DNA of 64,000 bases from Viridibacterium sp047600765 (GTDB lineage Bacteria > Pseudomonadota > Gammaproteobacteria > Burkholderiales > Rhodocyclaceae): contig JASGKF010000002.1 in the NCBI GenBank assembly GCA_047600765.1, forward strand, positions 496,001 through 560,000. Direction: 5' to 3'. Below are positions 1-9,315 of this stretch, piece by piece (positions within the stretch are counted from its first letter, which is position 1; every line of letters starts with the position of its first letter). The position numbers were made by a program, and so were the translations under genes. The notes below the pieces were generated by a model. That model ran no database searches, was not told where the DNA came from, and worked only from the letters and a program-made list of their open reading frames with translations.

Positions 1-678
1 CTTGTAGATCGTTTGCAGCGCAGACAGGGGCGCTTGTTCGTCGGCGGGCTGGCCAGAGAGATCGACGGTGAGCTCGGCGAGCGAGTGTTCGTTGCGCGTA
101 GGCGTCAACACCAGCGCAATCGCCATGCGATCGGCGATCGGGCGAGCCTTGCCCAGTGCGCCGCCGTAGTGATCGTCACAGGCGATCAGCATGCAGTCCT
201 GCTGCGTAGCCTGCACCTGCGTCACGGCCTCCAGCAGGCCTGCAGCGAAGCCGGCGTCGTGTGCGCACAGGCTGGTGGAGCTCGCCATGCTGCCGGTCGC
301 GATGCTCCAGTAGCCCGAGGCGGCGTTGTGTACCGAGTTGTGGAAGCGCGTTGGCGAGATGCTGCGATCCGTGCTGGCCAGTGTTTCGCACAGTACGTGG
401 CAGTTCTCGCCGTCACCGCCTGAGGCCGAGAAAACGGTGGGCAGTTGTGCCGCGTCGCTGCCCGCGTGCGCCACAGCTTGCGCACCACTGGTGAGGGCCA
501 GCTTGACCAGCATGCCAACGCGACGGCGCTCTGCGGGAGGCAGCAGTTGCAGGGTCGGCGGGCGTGTCTCTTCACCGTTGAACGGCGTGGTTTCACGCAG
601 CAGGCCGACGAGCTGTGACCAGTCGTCGAAGCCGGGGCCAATGGCGCCGATGCCTTGCAGGAAAACGCGGGTGCTCAT
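1..678 (-). CDS. Beta-ketoacyl synthase chain-length-factor-like protein (partial, aryl polyene type)
   Basis: The first 226 codons are present and the gene continues beyond the left edge. The product begins MSTRVFLQGIGAIGPGFDDW and reads through to the window end without a stop. It resembles the shorter ketosynthase partner (Ketoacyl-synt_2 type, like ApeC) that pairs with a true ketosynthase in aryl polyene clusters. In that heterodimer the chain-length factor usually lacks the catalytic cysteine; here the equivalent part reads around FHNSVHNAASGYWSIATGS, with no cysteine at the nucleophile position. The start lies one base after the stop of the ketosynthase gene at 680, so the two are probably translationally coupled. 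The family call is inferred from sequence pattern and context. Confidence 0.8.
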   Translation of the reverse strand, partial: MSTRVFLQGIGAIGPGFDDWSQLVGLLRETTPFNGEETRPPTLQLLPPAERRRVGMLVKLALTSGAQAVAHAGSDAAQLPTVFSASGGDGENCHVLCETLASTDRSISPTRFHNSVHNAASGYWSIATGSMASSTSLCAHDAGFAAGLLEAVTQVQATQQDCMLIACDDHYGGALGKARPIADRMAIALVLTPTRNEHSLAELTVDLSGQPADEQAPLSALQTIYK

Positions 679-679
679 G

Positions 680-1894
680 TCAGAGGGCCTCCCGGCGGCA
701 CAGGGCGAGGCTGCAATTAGTGCCGCCGAAGCCGAAGGAATTGCTCAATGCGCGACGCACAGGCGCTTCACGGTTGGACAGCAGGTAGTTCACCGGAATC
801 GTCGGGTCGAGCTCTTGTGTATTCACGCCGCCCGGCATGAACTGGTGACGCATGGCCAGCGCGGCAATCACTGCTTCGGCGCCGCCCGCCGCGCCCAGCG
901 TGTGGCCGGTGGCGCCCTTGGTCGAGCTGCAGGGTGTCGTGTTGCCGAACAGGGCGGCGACGGCCTTGCCTTCGGCGGCGTCGTTACTGGGCGTCGCGGT
1001 GCCGTGCAGGTTGATGTAGTCGACGTCGCTTGTCTGCCAACCGGCCTGCGTCAGCGCGCCCTGCATGGCGATGCGCGCGCCCAGCCCTTCGGGGTGCGGT
1101 GCGGACATGTGGTGTGCGTCCGCCGACTCACCGACACCGGCGAGCATGATGTCGTCATCCTCCGCGGGGTTGGCATCGGCGCGTTCGAGCAGGGCGAAGG
1201 CGGCGGCTTCACCGATGGACAGGCCCTGACGATGGGCGTCGTAGGGGCGGCACAGGTCGGTCGACAGCAGCTGTAGCGAATGGAAGCCGTACAGCGTGGT
1301 GAGGCACAGCGAATCGACACCGCCGACGATGGCGGCATCGATGAGGCCGGCCGCGATCAGGCGCTGCGCATTGCCGAACACCTTGGCGCTCGACGAGCAG
1401 GCGGTCGACACAGCAACGGCTGGGCCCTGCAGGTCGAACGCGGTGCGCACGAAGGCCGCGATCGAGTAGGTGTTGTGCGTGCGGGCGTAATCGAAATCCG
1501 CCGGCAGATGCCCCTGCGCATCCAGGTGGCGATAGCCGATTTCGGTTTGCAGGATGCCCGAGGTACTGGTGCCGAGAAACACGCCGACGCGTTGTGCGCC
1601 GTAGCGCGCACGGGCGGCGCGCACCCGTTCGACGAAGCCGTCCTGCTGCAGGGCCAGCCAGCCCAGCCGGTTGTTGCGACAGTCGAAGCCGACCAGTTCT
1701 GCGGGCAGAACGACGTCATCGACGCCGCTGACCTGACCGATGAAGGCGGGCAGGTCCACGGTCTCGAACGGTGCGCTTGAGAGGCCGGTGCGCGCAGCCA
1801 GCAGCGCATCGCGTGTGGCAGAGAGTCCATGCCCCAGGCAGGAACTGAGCGTGAAGCCGGACAGATGCAAGGGTTGGGTTTGCGGTGCAGGCAC
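680..1894 (-). CDS. Beta-ketoacyl-ACP synthase (FabF/FabB-like, aryl polyene cluster)
   Basis: A condensing enzyme of 404 residues, the normal length for KAS I/II. The thiolase-fold catalytic triad is complete: Cys166 in STACSSSA, His297 in NLHGTATPSND, and His331 in TKGATGHTLGAAGG. It should catalyse decarboxylative Claisen condensation of malonyl-ACP with the growing polyene acyl-ACP. It sits directly before the chain-length-factor-like gene, with 1 bp between them, and in the same operon as ACP, dehydratase and ligase genes. That points to aryl polyene rather than housekeeping fatty acid synthesis. The start is a GTG with a poor ribosome binding site, so the exact N-terminus is less certain than the family. 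Confidence 0.9.
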   Translation of the reverse strand: MPAPQTQPLHLSGFTLSSCLGHGLSATRDALLAARTGLSSAPFETVDLPAFIGQVSGVDDVVLPAELVGFDCRNNRLGWLALQQDGFVERVRAARARYGAQRVGVFLGTSTSGILQTEIGYRHLDAQGHLPADFDYARTHNTYSIAAFVRTAFDLQGPAVAVSTACSSSAKVFGNAQRLIAAGLIDAAIVGGVDSLCLTTLYGFHSLQLLSTDLCRPYDAHRQGLSIGEAAAFALLERADANPAEDDDIMLAGVGESADAHHMSAPHPEGLGARIAMQGALTQAGWQTSDVDYINLHGTATPSNDAAEGKAVAALFGNTTPCSSTKGATGHTLGAAGGAEAVIAALAMRHQFMPGGVNTQELDPTIPVNYLLSNREAPVRRALSNSFGFGGTNCSLALCRREAL

Positions 1895-1966
1895 GGGGAA
1901 TCTGGTCAGGTAGCGGGCGTTTGGTGGGGGTGACGCACTGGCTGGTCGCCCGGGAACGCGGGGATT

Positions 1967-2749
1967 TTAGCATCCCGTGCCGGTGCTACCCCGGGCGCTG
2001 GCCGGGAGTGCATCGAGCATCTGTGACCAGATCCTGTGCCAGGTGTTCCAGTCATGCCCGCCACTGGCGTCGAAGCGGGACGTGGCGGGCAGCAGCGAAG
2101 CCAGGACCCGCTGGTCATGCCGGTAGCGGTCGCTTTCGCCGGTGCCGATGCTGATCAGGGGGGCGACTTCCGCACGCTGGCTGCGTGACACCAGCCAATG
2201 CCAGAAGGCGTAGATGCGGACGTCGGGATCGTCGTTGTCGTAGCCCAGCTGTGCCCAGGGCTCGGGCCCGCCAGCGTCGCGGATGCGTCGCATGACCTTG
2301 TCGGTGCCCGGGTAGGGGCCGACGAGGAAGATGCGCTGCACGAGCTGGCGATGTTGCTGGCTGAAGATCAGTGAGCCCATCGCACCCATCGAGACGCCGA
2401 CCAGCCAGATTTCGCGCGCGCCGCTGGCGCGTGCGGGGATGATGACGTCATCAAGAATGCGCCGATCCACGCTGCGCGATTCGTAGTAGCCGAAGTGCGC
2501 ATCGGGAATCAGCACGCGGGCATTGATGCCGCGTTCTCGCAAGGCGCTGATGAAACCGTTCTTTACGAAATCTTCCGGGGTATCGAACAGCCCGGGCAGC
2601 ATGACGATGAGCCGCTCGGGCGAATCCGTGCCGCAAGCCACGCGTTCATCCAGCATGCGCATGGGCACGATGCTGGGGCGATTGGGCGGTGTGCAGCCAG
2701 TCAGCAGCGCAGTGATCACCCAGATGAACTTGCGCAGCTTCAGTTTCAT
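1967..2749 (-). CDS. Lipoprotein of the alpha/beta-hydrolase fold
   Basis: A protein of 260 residues with a lipoprotein signal: a hydrophobic stretch and lipobox LTGC, with Cys19 as the predicted lipidation site. The body has a hydrolase-type nucleophile elbow GVSMG (Ser120) and a C-terminal GGHDW (His232), which fits a Ser–His–acid esterase. The substrate is unknown. Its start overlaps the stop of the upstream MMPL exporter gene by 1 bp, so it is likely co-translated with the exporter. In better-known aryl polyene clusters this slot often holds a small lipoprotein of another family. A role in trimming or transferring the exported polyene lipid in the periplasm is possible but is inference. 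Confidence 0.8.
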   Translation of the reverse strand: MKLKLRKFIWVITALLTGCTPPNRPSIVPMRMLDERVACGTDSPERLIVMLPGLFDTPEDFVKNGFISALRERGINARVLIPDAHFGYYESRSVDRRILDDVIIPARASGAREIWLVGVSMGAMGSLIFSQQHRQLVQRIFLVGPYPGTDKVMRRIRDAGGPEPWAQLGYDNDDPDVRIYAFWHWLVSRSQRAEVAPLISIGTGESDRYRHDQRVLASLLPATSRFDASGGHDWNTWHRIWSQMLDALPASARGSTGTGC

Positions 2750-5106
2750 CAGGCAGCCCCAGGCTTGCCGGCGGGTTGTGTCGTGAATGCCGCGGCCAGC
2801 AGAAGGCTCAGCAAGGCGCCCGGGCCGACAGTACCGCCCAGTGCCTGCAGGACCGAGACCGTGGATGTGGCGAGCAGGCCGAAGCCGACGACGGTGGCGA
2901 TATTGGCCATGGCCAGCGACACCAGGGTGCGCTGGCGTTCGGCTTCCGTGTCCTGTCCGGCTTCGTTGCCCTGGTGGAAGAACAGCGCGTAGTTCGAGCC
3001 GATGGCCACCGACAGCAGCAGGCCGATCAGATGCAGGATGGAGAGCGCTTGCCCCAGCAGCATCATGCCGGCCATGACCAGCACCACGGTGCCGGCGAGC
3101 GGCAGCATCAGTTGCAGGACGCGTTTGAAGCTGCGCAGGCTGATGACGAACAGCAGCAGGATGCCGGCAAAGCCCCAGACCGAGAGTTTGATGGCTTCGT
3201 TGAGATAGGTGCCGTAGAGCGATTCAGCCTGACCACGCAGGTCGACCAGCAGCAGTTCGGGTTGGCCGGCCTTGTCGAGTGCAGCGCGCACGGCATCGGC
3301 GTCGATGTCATGGCCCACGCTGGCGCGCAGCGGGATCAGCAGGCTGTATCCCTCACTGCGGCGGACCAGCATGGCATCCAGCGCCAGCGCGCTGGCGGTG
3401 CCGTCGAGATCGGCGCGCGTCAGCAGGGGGCGCGTGCGGGCTGCAGCCACATCATCAATGAACGCTTGCAGCTTGTCGGCGTTCAACGGCGCCCCTTTCA
3501 GTGCCGTAGCGAGCCGTTGCTTCAGCACCTCGGGCGCAGGCAGGGCTGCTTGTCGTTGTCGTTGCGTCGCATCGCTGGGCAGCAGGCGGGCAGGGGAGTC
3601 GAAACCGCCCAGTGCTTTCTTGTCCGTCAGGGCCTGCAGGGCAGGGGTGATGGCTTCGGCCGCCTGCAGGGCGGTCTGCGCATCCGGCACATTGCGCACC
3701 AGCAGGTAACGCGTGTCGGGCGCGCCCAGTTCGCGGCGCAGCTCGCCGTCGAGCTGCTGGGCCTCTTCCGGCACCGGGTTGAGGGCGGAGATGCTGTGGT
3801 TCCAGATGCGGTCGTGGCGCACGACCAGCAGCACGGCGCAGGCGGCGATGAGGACCAGCAGCACCGGGCGCATGCGTACCAGCCAGGCGACGAAGCATTG
3901 CAGGCGTGCACCGAGGGGCTCGACCTTGCGCATGTGGAGGCGTGCCGGCATCAGCTGCGGCATGACGAAGCGTGCCGTCAGCGCGGCCGCAATCAGGCCG
4001 GCGATGGAGTAGAGACCCAGCTGGGCCAGACCCGGGAAGCCTGACACCAGCAAGGCGCCGAAGCCGCAGATCGAGGTCAGCACGCCCAGCGCTACGGTGC
4101 GCCAGAAGCGTTGTTGCCAGGCGCTGCGTGCGTCGTTGCTGCCGGTCTGCACGAAGAAGTAGATGCCGTAGTCGACCGCTTCGCCGATGAGGGTGGTGCC
4201 GAATCCCAGGGTGAGGCCATGCACGTGACCGAAGCCCAGGCTGACGGCGGCGACGCCGATCAGCGCGCCGGTCACGACCGGCAGCATGCCCAGCGCCAGC
4301 AGGCGTGGCGAGCGGTAGATCGACAGCAGCAGCACGATGATGAACAGCGTGGACAGGCTCGCCAGTTGCGAGGTCTCCTGCTTGATGCGGTCGCGTGACT
4401 GCACGGAGAACACGCCAGCGCCGCTCATGACGACGCGCTGGTCGGCCTGCTTCACGCTGGCGAAGTGTTGTTCGATGGTGGCGATGGCATGTGCCAGCGC
4501 GTCGGTGTCGGAACCTGCTGCGCGCGTCTGCAGTAGCAACAGGGCGCGCTGGTCGTCACGTGACACCCAGACGCCACCGGACTGACGCGGACCGCCTTGC
4601 TGCTGCAGGTCGTTGACGAGGGTCAGGGCTTCGCCGGTCGGGTCGCGCGTCAGCAGGCTCTTGAGCATGAGGCCGGCCGAGCCGCTGAGGTTGAGCAGGG
4701 TTTCGTCGATGGCGGCCCGCAAGCCTGTGCTGCTGAAGCGTTCGGCGCTGACGGTGGCACTCAACAGGTAGCGGTTGTTGAACCAGAATTCCTGGTCGCG
4801 TCGCAGGGTTTCGGCTTCGCCGTTCTGCACTGTGACGAACTCGTCTTCCTTGCGCAGCGCGGCGGCCAGTTTCTTCGAGGCCGTGTGGCGCGCTTCGGGT
4901 GTGCCGCCCTCGATGCCGACGATCATCAGTCGGGCGAGGGTGCCGTCGCGCAGTTGTTCGATCAGCATGCGCTGGCCGGCATCGGGCGATGCCGGCAGGA
5001 AGGCCGACATGTCGGCCACGAAGCTGGTGCGGGCGATGACGATCAGGCTGCCGATCAGGACAGCCAGCCAGACCAGCAGCGGCGCGCGCTGGCGCAGGGT
5101 GCTCAT
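2749..5106 (-). CDS. MMPL/RND-family exporter (ApeM-like)
   Basis: A large inner-membrane protein of 785 residues with RND architecture: an N-terminal membrane helix at about 8–26, a long periplasmic loop, a five-helix cluster at about 245–390, a second periplasmic loop, and a second helix cluster from about 640 to the end. It belongs to the MMPL type that exports lipids, and aryl polyene clusters encode one such exporter together with a LolA-like carrier. Here the LolA-like gene overlaps this start by 4 bp (ATGA), and a lipoprotein hydrolase follows with 1 bp overlap. A proton-driven flipping or export role for the polyene lipid follows from family and context. Confidence 0.88.
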   Translation of the reverse strand: MSTLRQRAPLLVWLAVLIGSLIVIARTSFVADMSAFLPASPDAGQRMLIEQLRDGTLARLMIVGIEGGTPEARHTASKKLAAALRKEDEFVTVQNGEAETLRRDQEFWFNNRYLLSATVSAERFSSTGLRAAIDETLLNLSGSAGLMLKSLLTRDPTGEALTLVNDLQQQGGPRQSGGVWVSRDDQRALLLLQTRAAGSDTDALAHAIATIEQHFASVKQADQRVVMSGAGVFSVQSRDRIKQETSQLASLSTLFIIVLLLSIYRSPRLLALGMLPVVTGALIGVAAVSLGFGHVHGLTLGFGTTLIGEAVDYGIYFFVQTGSNDARSAWQQRFWRTVALGVLTSICGFGALLVSGFPGLAQLGLYSIAGLIAAALTARFVMPQLMPARLHMRKVEPLGARLQCFVAWLVRMRPVLLVLIAACAVLLVVRHDRIWNHSISALNPVPEEAQQLDGELRRELGAPDTRYLLVRNVPDAQTALQAAEAITPALQALTDKKALGGFDSPARLLPSDATQRQRQAALPAPEVLKQRLATALKGAPLNADKLQAFIDDVAAARTRPLLTRADLDGTASALALDAMLVRRSEGYSLLIPLRASVGHDIDADAVRAALDKAGQPELLLVDLRGQAESLYGTYLNEAIKLSVWGFAGILLLFVISLRSFKRVLQLMLPLAGTVVLVMAGMMLLGQALSILHLIGLLLSVAIGSNYALFFHQGNEAGQDTEAERQRTLVSLAMANIATVVGFGLLATSTVSVLQALGGTVGPGALLSLLLAAAFTTQPAGKPGAA

Positions 5107-5687
5107 GGCTGCGGCAGTCGCGTGATGGTCATGACCGAGCGGTCGCCGTCCTTCTGCTCGATCTCGATCTGCTTGACGTCATTGCGCGCACCCTGCATGC
5201 GGATGCGCGAGACGTAGGCGTTGGTGTTGATCGGCGTGAGGCGCAGCGTCCAGCGCGCCAGCGTGCCGTCAGCCTCTACGCGCCAGACGCTTTCCAGTGC
5301 CTTCTGGTCACCAGCCAGGGTGGCGCGGATGCTCTCGACGAACACCGCCGCGTCCGGATAGTCCTGCAGTGATACGACCATGCTGCGCTTGCCACGCTCC
5401 AGCGTGATCTCGCTGCCGCGCAGGGTGATGGCTTCCTGCTTGGGCTGCAGGGTGCGCTTTTCGAGCACATCGGGTGCCGTGAAGGCCAGTTCGCCGCTGG
5501 ATTCGACCGGCTTGTCGAGCACCGCGATGAATTTCTGTTCGACGAAGGTCGCGCGCGCGCTGCGCGTCTGCGCCAGCAGGCCCATCAGGTCAGCCAGTTT
5601 GAGGTCGGACGCCTGCGCGCTGGTGGCGAGCAGCAGAAGGGGAAACAGCAGGGGAAGCAGCAGGAATTTCAGGTGGCGGCGTGACAT
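5103..5687 (-). CDS. LolA-like outer-membrane lipoprotein carrier (ApeL-like)
   Basis: A protein of 194 residues beginning MSRRHLKFLLLPLLFPLLLL, followed by an ATSAQA signal peptidase site, so it is periplasmic. The remainder shows LolA-type spacing (LADLMGLLAQTRSARATFVEQKF near the mature N-terminus, then alternating beta strands). This ATG was chosen because the longer upstream reading frame runs into the preceding acyltransferase gene and has no signal peptide at its N-terminus. It lies 7 bp after that gene and overlaps the exporter start. It probably shuttles the hydrophobic polyene conjugate across the periplasm after MMPL export. It is not the housekeeping lolA by context. Confidence 0.82.
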   Translation of the reverse strand: MSRRHLKFLLLPLLFPLLLLATSAQASDLKLADLMGLLAQTRSARATFVEQKFIAVLDKPVESSGELAFTAPDVLEKRTLQPKQEAITLRGSEITLERGKRSMVVSLQDYPDAAVFVESIRATLAGDQKALESVWRVEADGTLARWTLRLTPINTNAYVSRIRMQGARNDVKQIEIEQKDGDRSVMTITRLPQP

Positions 5688-5694
5688 GCGCAAC

Positions 5695-6663
5695 TCATCG
5701 GGAAGTGACGGGATCCGGCGTAGTGGACGACGGCGCGTCTGGCGGGTTCCAGAAATCGTAGAAATTAAACCAGTTGTACGGGGCCTTGCGGCAGTAGCTC
5801 GACATGCAATCGGCAAAGGCCTGGCGCGCTTCGGCCATGCGGGCCTCGCGTTCGGCGCGCGGACAACCGCTGAAATCGGCGATGCGCTCGATATGCACGG
5901 CATAGCGCTTGCCACCGAGGAACAACCCGGTCATGAAGAATACCGGCACCTGCAGGGTTGCCGCGAGGCGGAATGGCCCGTCGGGCAGCCAGGCCTGGTC
6001 GCCGAGCACGGTGACGGGCAGCAGGGTGTCGCTGCCGAAGTTGCGATCGGCGAGTACGCCGACGACATGTCCCTCGGCAATGCGGTCACGGATGGCGAGC
6101 ATGGAGTTGAGCTGGCCCAGCGGCAGGATTTCGTTTGTGGCACCGGGGTTGAGGGCCGCCATCACGCTCATCACGCGACGCGCATTTTCCGCGTACATGG
6201 CAATCGTGACGGGCCGCACCGTGGTGCGGGCAATCGCGCGGATTGCCTCGAAGCTGCCGACGTGGGCGCCGAACAGCATGACGCCGCCGCGGGTGTCGTT
6301 GAATTCGTGCAACACGTCGTTGCCTTCGACGTGAAAGTCGAACATCTCGTACTTGTTGCGCAGCAGGAACACGCGGTCATGCACGACGATGGAAAACCAG
6401 TGGAAGTGCCGCAGCACATGCCACCAGCGCACCGGGCCGGGCAGCACGCGCGCCAGATAGTTGCGCGAGTGGCGTCGCACGTCGGGCGAGCTGATGAAGA
6501 AGTACAGCGTGATGCCCCACAGGACCGGGCGTGTGAGGGTGCGGCCCAGCGCCAGTGACAGCCACAGCATGATGCGCATGGCCAGCGCGGAGCCGCGCTC
6601 GGGCCGCTCGGTCCAGTGCGGACCGTCCTGCTCCGTCTGTGCGGAAGGCTCGGCCTTGCTCAT
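5695..6663 (-). CDS. LpxL/HtrB-type lysophospholipid acyltransferase
   Basis: A 322-residue protein of the lipid A biosynthesis acyltransferase family, with an N-terminal membrane-associated segment at about 30–60. The catalytic HX4(D/E) motif is present as GAHVGSFE, and downstream LADRNFG and LPDGPFRLA resemble the second and third LABLAT blocks. In aryl polyene operons such enzymes are thought to acylate the carrier lipid with the polyene or a second chain. The start overlaps the dehydratase stop by 4 bp, and the stop precedes the LolA-like gene by 7 bp, so it is in the middle of one transcription unit. Confidence 0.86.
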   Translation of the reverse strand: MSKAEPSAQTEQDGPHWTERPERGSALAMRIMLWLSLALGRTLTRPVLWGITLYFFISSPDVRRHSRNYLARVLPGPVRWWHVLRHFHWFSIVVHDRVFLLRNKYEMFDFHVEGNDVLHEFNDTRGGVMLFGAHVGSFEAIRAIARTTVRPVTIAMYAENARRVMSVMAALNPGATNEILPLGQLNSMLAIRDRIAEGHVVGVLADRNFGSDTLLPVTVLGDQAWLPDGPFRLAATLQVPVFFMTGLFLGGKRYAVHIERIADFSGCPRAEREARMAEARQAFADCMSSYCRKAPYNWFNFYDFWNPPDAPSSTTPDPVTSR

Positions 6664-6953
6664 GCTGCCTGCAGGTTGAGGCGTGCCGTGGCGAGACTGC
6701 GCTCACCGCTGAGCAGGGTGAGGCGCACGCTGTCTGCCTGTGCGTCGAAGCTCAGCGAGACGGGCTCGCCGGGCAAGGCGGGGCTGAGGAATTTGGCCTG
6801 CGCCACGCTACTGACCTTGCGCCCGAGTTGCGCTTCGATGGCGACAATGGCCAGGTCGAGCAGCAAGGCACCGGGCACGATGGGTTGCCCGGGAAAGTGC
6901 CCGGCGAACACGGGGTGGTCGGCCGGGATGGGTAGTGCAATGGGTTCGCTCAT
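6660..6953 (-). CDS. Hotdog-fold 3-hydroxyacyl-ACP dehydratase (ApeI/ApeP-like)
   Basis: A short 97-residue single hotdog-domain protein. The diagnostic motif is HPVFAGHFPGQPIVPGALLL, matching the FabZ/FabA active-site loop, with the histidine of GHFPG as the likely catalytic base. This start overlaps the ligase stop (ATGA) and gives the usual N-terminus of this subfamily; the same frame is open further upstream, but that part overlaps the ligase gene. It dehydrates 3-hydroxyacyl-ACP during polyene elongation. It is shorter than housekeeping FabZ (about 145–150 residues), which is normal for dehydratases in these clusters. Confidence 0.85.
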   Translation of the reverse strand: MSEPIALPIPADHPVFAGHFPGQPIVPGALLLDLAIVAIEAQLGRKVSSVAQAKFLSPALPGEPVSLSFDAQADSVRLTLLSGERSLATARLNLQAA

Positions 6954-8317
6954 GCCGGCTTGCCGCTTGTGCCGAGCAGGTTTTCGAGCACCGCGCGCGG
7001 CAGCTTGCCAGTGGTGTTGCGTGGCAGGCTGGCGACCACGATCAGGGGGCGCGGCAGGAACACGGCGTCGATACGTTCGCGCAGGGCGGCGAGGATCTGC
7101 GGCGCGTCGAGCGTCGGGGCGACGGCAAACGCGGCGAGGCGTGCAACGCCATCTGCTGGCGCCTCTTCGGGCAGGTGGAAGATACCGTCCTCGACGCCGG
7201 GAACGCTGCACAACACGCTGTTGAGGAAGGCGATCGAGGTGCGCTTGCCGGCGATGTTGATCATGTCGCTGAGGCGGCCGTGCAGCGTGAAACGCACGTT
7301 GCCGTTCGCGCTGGCGGGTTGCAGCTCGATGATGTCGCCGAGCGGCATGGCGGCTTCGAGGTGGCCGCCGTCGGCCCAGGTGCGACCACCCTGCTCGGGC
7401 GCGTCCTGCTGCAGTTTCACGTCGTCGAAGCATTCCCACACCGGGCTATTGGCCGGGCGTCGCGTGGCGATCTGGCCTGTCTCGGTCGAGCCGTAGATCT
7501 CACCGAGTACGCCACCTGTTGCCTGCTCGACGCGTTCCGCGAGCTCGGTCGACAGCGGTGCGGTGGCGCAGATGACGAGCTGGGTGGTGGGCAGGCTGAG
7601 GCCTGATTCGACCAGGGTGCGCAGGTGGAAGGGGGTGCTGACCAGGGCGCGGGGTTCCGGCGTGGCAGCGAGCGCCTCGACCACATCGGCCGGGAAGAAG
7701 GGGTGGCGTGGCATGAGGATGCCGCCGCCCAGCAGGGGCAGCAGCACGGCCGATTCGAAGCCATACATGTGCTGCGAAGGCACGGTAGACACGACGGCAC
7801 AGGGCCGGCCGGCGCGTGCCCATTGGGCGCGGGCCGCAAGACGCACGTTGGCCCACAGTTTGCCCCAGCTCTTGTCGTGGGCCTGTGGTTCGCCGGTCGA
7901 GCCGGAGGTGTAGAGGCGTGCCACGACCTGTTCGGCGGGAACGACCGGCATGCTGTCCGGCACGGGGCCGGCCAGCTCGCGTTGCAGGATCAGGGCTGGC
8001 AAGCCACGGGCCTGACCATCCGGCTCGATGAGCGCCTGCAATCCGGGGTGCGCCGTCTGCAGGCGTGCCAGGGTCTCGGGCGTCACGCTGTTGGGCAGCA
8101 GGCACATCGCCCGGCGCAGCATGGCGGCGTAGAGCCCGACGGCGAAGAAATAGCGGTCGCCGCACAGGTTGAGCACGGGCTGGTCAGGCGTGATCCGTTG
8201 CGCGTTGGCCAGCACGTCGCGCAGGAAGCTGGCTTGCGTGATGGCTTGCCCGGCGTGGAAGGCGACGACCTGGTCAGCGGGGGCGGCGGGCAGCAGTGGC
8301 AGTGCCTGGGCGCTCAT
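6950..8317 (-). CDS. AMP-binding acyl-CoA/acyl-ACP synthetase (ApeH-like)
   Basis: An adenylate-forming enzyme of 455 residues. The P-loop signature YTSGSTGEPQ lies at about 136–145, the adenine-binding motif is EIYGSTETGQIATRR, the hinge motif is LHGRLSDMINIAGKR, and the catalytic lysine is in NTTGKLPRA at about Lys438. The protein is shorter than typical acyl-CoA ligases (about 550), as expected for aryl polyene types. It should activate the aryl starter (a 4-hydroxybenzoate or cinnamate-like acid) and load it on the ACP encoded two genes upstream. Its start overlaps the preceding membrane-protein gene by 4 bp. Confidence 0.88.
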   Translation of the reverse strand: MSAQALPLLPAAPADQVVAFHAGQAITQASFLRDVLANAQRITPDQPVLNLCGDRYFFAVGLYAAMLRRAMCLLPNSVTPETLARLQTAHPGLQALIEPDGQARGLPALILQRELAGPVPDSMPVVPAEQVVARLYTSGSTGEPQAHDKSWGKLWANVRLAARAQWARAGRPCAVVSTVPSQHMYGFESAVLLPLLGGGILMPRHPFFPADVVEALAATPEPRALVSTPFHLRTLVESGLSLPTTQLVICATAPLSTELAERVEQATGGVLGEIYGSTETGQIATRRPANSPVWECFDDVKLQQDAPEQGGRTWADGGHLEAAMPLGDIIELQPASANGNVRFTLHGRLSDMINIAGKRTSIAFLNSVLCSVPGVEDGIFHLPEEAPADGVARLAAFAVAPTLDAPQILAALRERIDAVFLPRPLIVVASLPRNTTGKLPRAVLENLLGTSGKPA

Positions 8318-8973
8318 TCGCGGCTCGGTTTCGCAGCACGTTCAGCTGCATTGGCCGCCATCACGCCGCGGATGCTGTTGATGAGGCTGGCGCGGTCGCG
8401 TGCCGGCACGACCAGCATGCGGATCGGCAGTTCGACGATCAGCAGGCTGATCGTCAGCGGCCAGTTGAGCACATTGGCGAACCACGACCATTCACGGACG
8501 TGACCCGACAGGAAGAGAACGCTGCCGATGGCGGCGCAGGCGCCGAAGTAGAGGGCCCACAGCCAGGTCAGGCTGTCGCAATAACGCTTGACCGTGGCCG
8601 GCATGCCGCCGTTGTGGGCGTAACGTGCCATGCGTGTGCACAGGGCCTCTTCACCCTTGCGCAGGGTGCGTGCAAAGAAGGCGCAGCCGAGCAGGTTGCT
8701 GCCGGTGTCCTGCAGGTAATAGAGCCACAGCGAGTGCGCAACCAGATCCCGCGCATTGAGGACCAGCAGCCAGGCCACGACGACGATGGCGCACAGCAGG
8801 GGCCAGCGCCAGCGCGTGCCCCACAGGAAGATCAGCGAGGCGACCGACAGGGGCATGCAGCCGGTCAGGACGACCAGCCAGGCGGGCTCACCGACCGTGG
8901 CACCGATGTGCGCGATGCTCAGGTAGGCAATGCCCAGGATGGTCAGCAGGACGCCACGTACGACCGGATTCAT
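8314..8973 (-). CDS. Predicted membrane protein of the aryl polyene cluster (COG4648-like)
   Basis: A 219-residue integral membrane protein with about five to six hydrophobic segments, including N-terminal helices from about 5 to 90 and later helices at about 130–190. It resembles the uncharacterised COG4648 membrane proteins found next to acyl-ACP ligases in polyene clusters. No catalytic motif is visible; a short soluble loop near residues 95–125 contains KGEEALCTRMARYAHNGGMP. It overlaps the ligase gene by 4 bp and lies 24 bp after the ACP gene, so it is part of the operon. Function is unknown; a scaffold or transport role is speculation. Confidence 0.75.
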   Translation of the reverse strand: MNPVVRGVLLTILGIAYLSIAHIGATVGEPAWLVVLTGCMPLSVASLIFLWGTRWRWPLLCAIVVVAWLLVLNARDLVAHSLWLYYLQDTGSNLLGCAFFARTLRKGEEALCTRMARYAHNGGMPATVKRYCDSLTWLWALYFGACAAIGSVLFLSGHVREWSWFANVLNWPLTISLLIVELPIRMLVVPARDRASLINSIRGVMAANAAERAAKPSRE

Positions 8974-8997
8974 GCGGTACTTCGCAGCACTGGTTGT

Positions 8998-9261
8998 TCA
9001 GTTGCTGCGATGGGCGGCGATGTAGGCCGCCAGGGCGCTCAGCGAGCTGAACGTCTTGGTGTTGTCCTTGTCGTCGGCCTTGAGTTGCACGCCGTATTTC
9101 TTGCTGACAACCAGCGAGATTTCGAGCACGTCGATCGAATCCAGGCCGAGACCGTCGCCGAACAGGGGGGCTGCCGGGTCGATTTCTTCGGGTTTGACGT
9201 CGAGATTGAGTGCCTCCACGACGAGGGCGGCGACTTCCTGTTCGAATGCTGTGGCGTCCAT
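8998..9261 (-). CDS. Acyl carrier protein
   Basis: An acidic protein of 87 residues with the phosphopantetheine attachment motif LGLDSIDVLEI, Ser42 being the predicted modified serine. Length and fold pattern (four helices, conserved DSxD/DSID region) match carrier proteins. It sits at the head of the polyene operon, 24 bp before the membrane-protein gene and 54 bp after the PAP2 gene, and should carry the growing aryl polyene. Only one ACP is visible here; Escherichia coli-type clusters have two, so another may lie off the left edge. Confidence 0.93.
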   Translation of the reverse strand: MDATAFEQEVAALVVEALNLDVKPEEIDPAAPLFGDGLGLDSIDVLEISLVVSKKYGVQLKADDKDNTKTFSSLSALAAYIAAHRSN

Positions 9262-9315
9262 GTGTGATCCGGAATATGGCGGGAAAGTGTCGGGTTCAGG
9301 CAGCCGGCAATTATA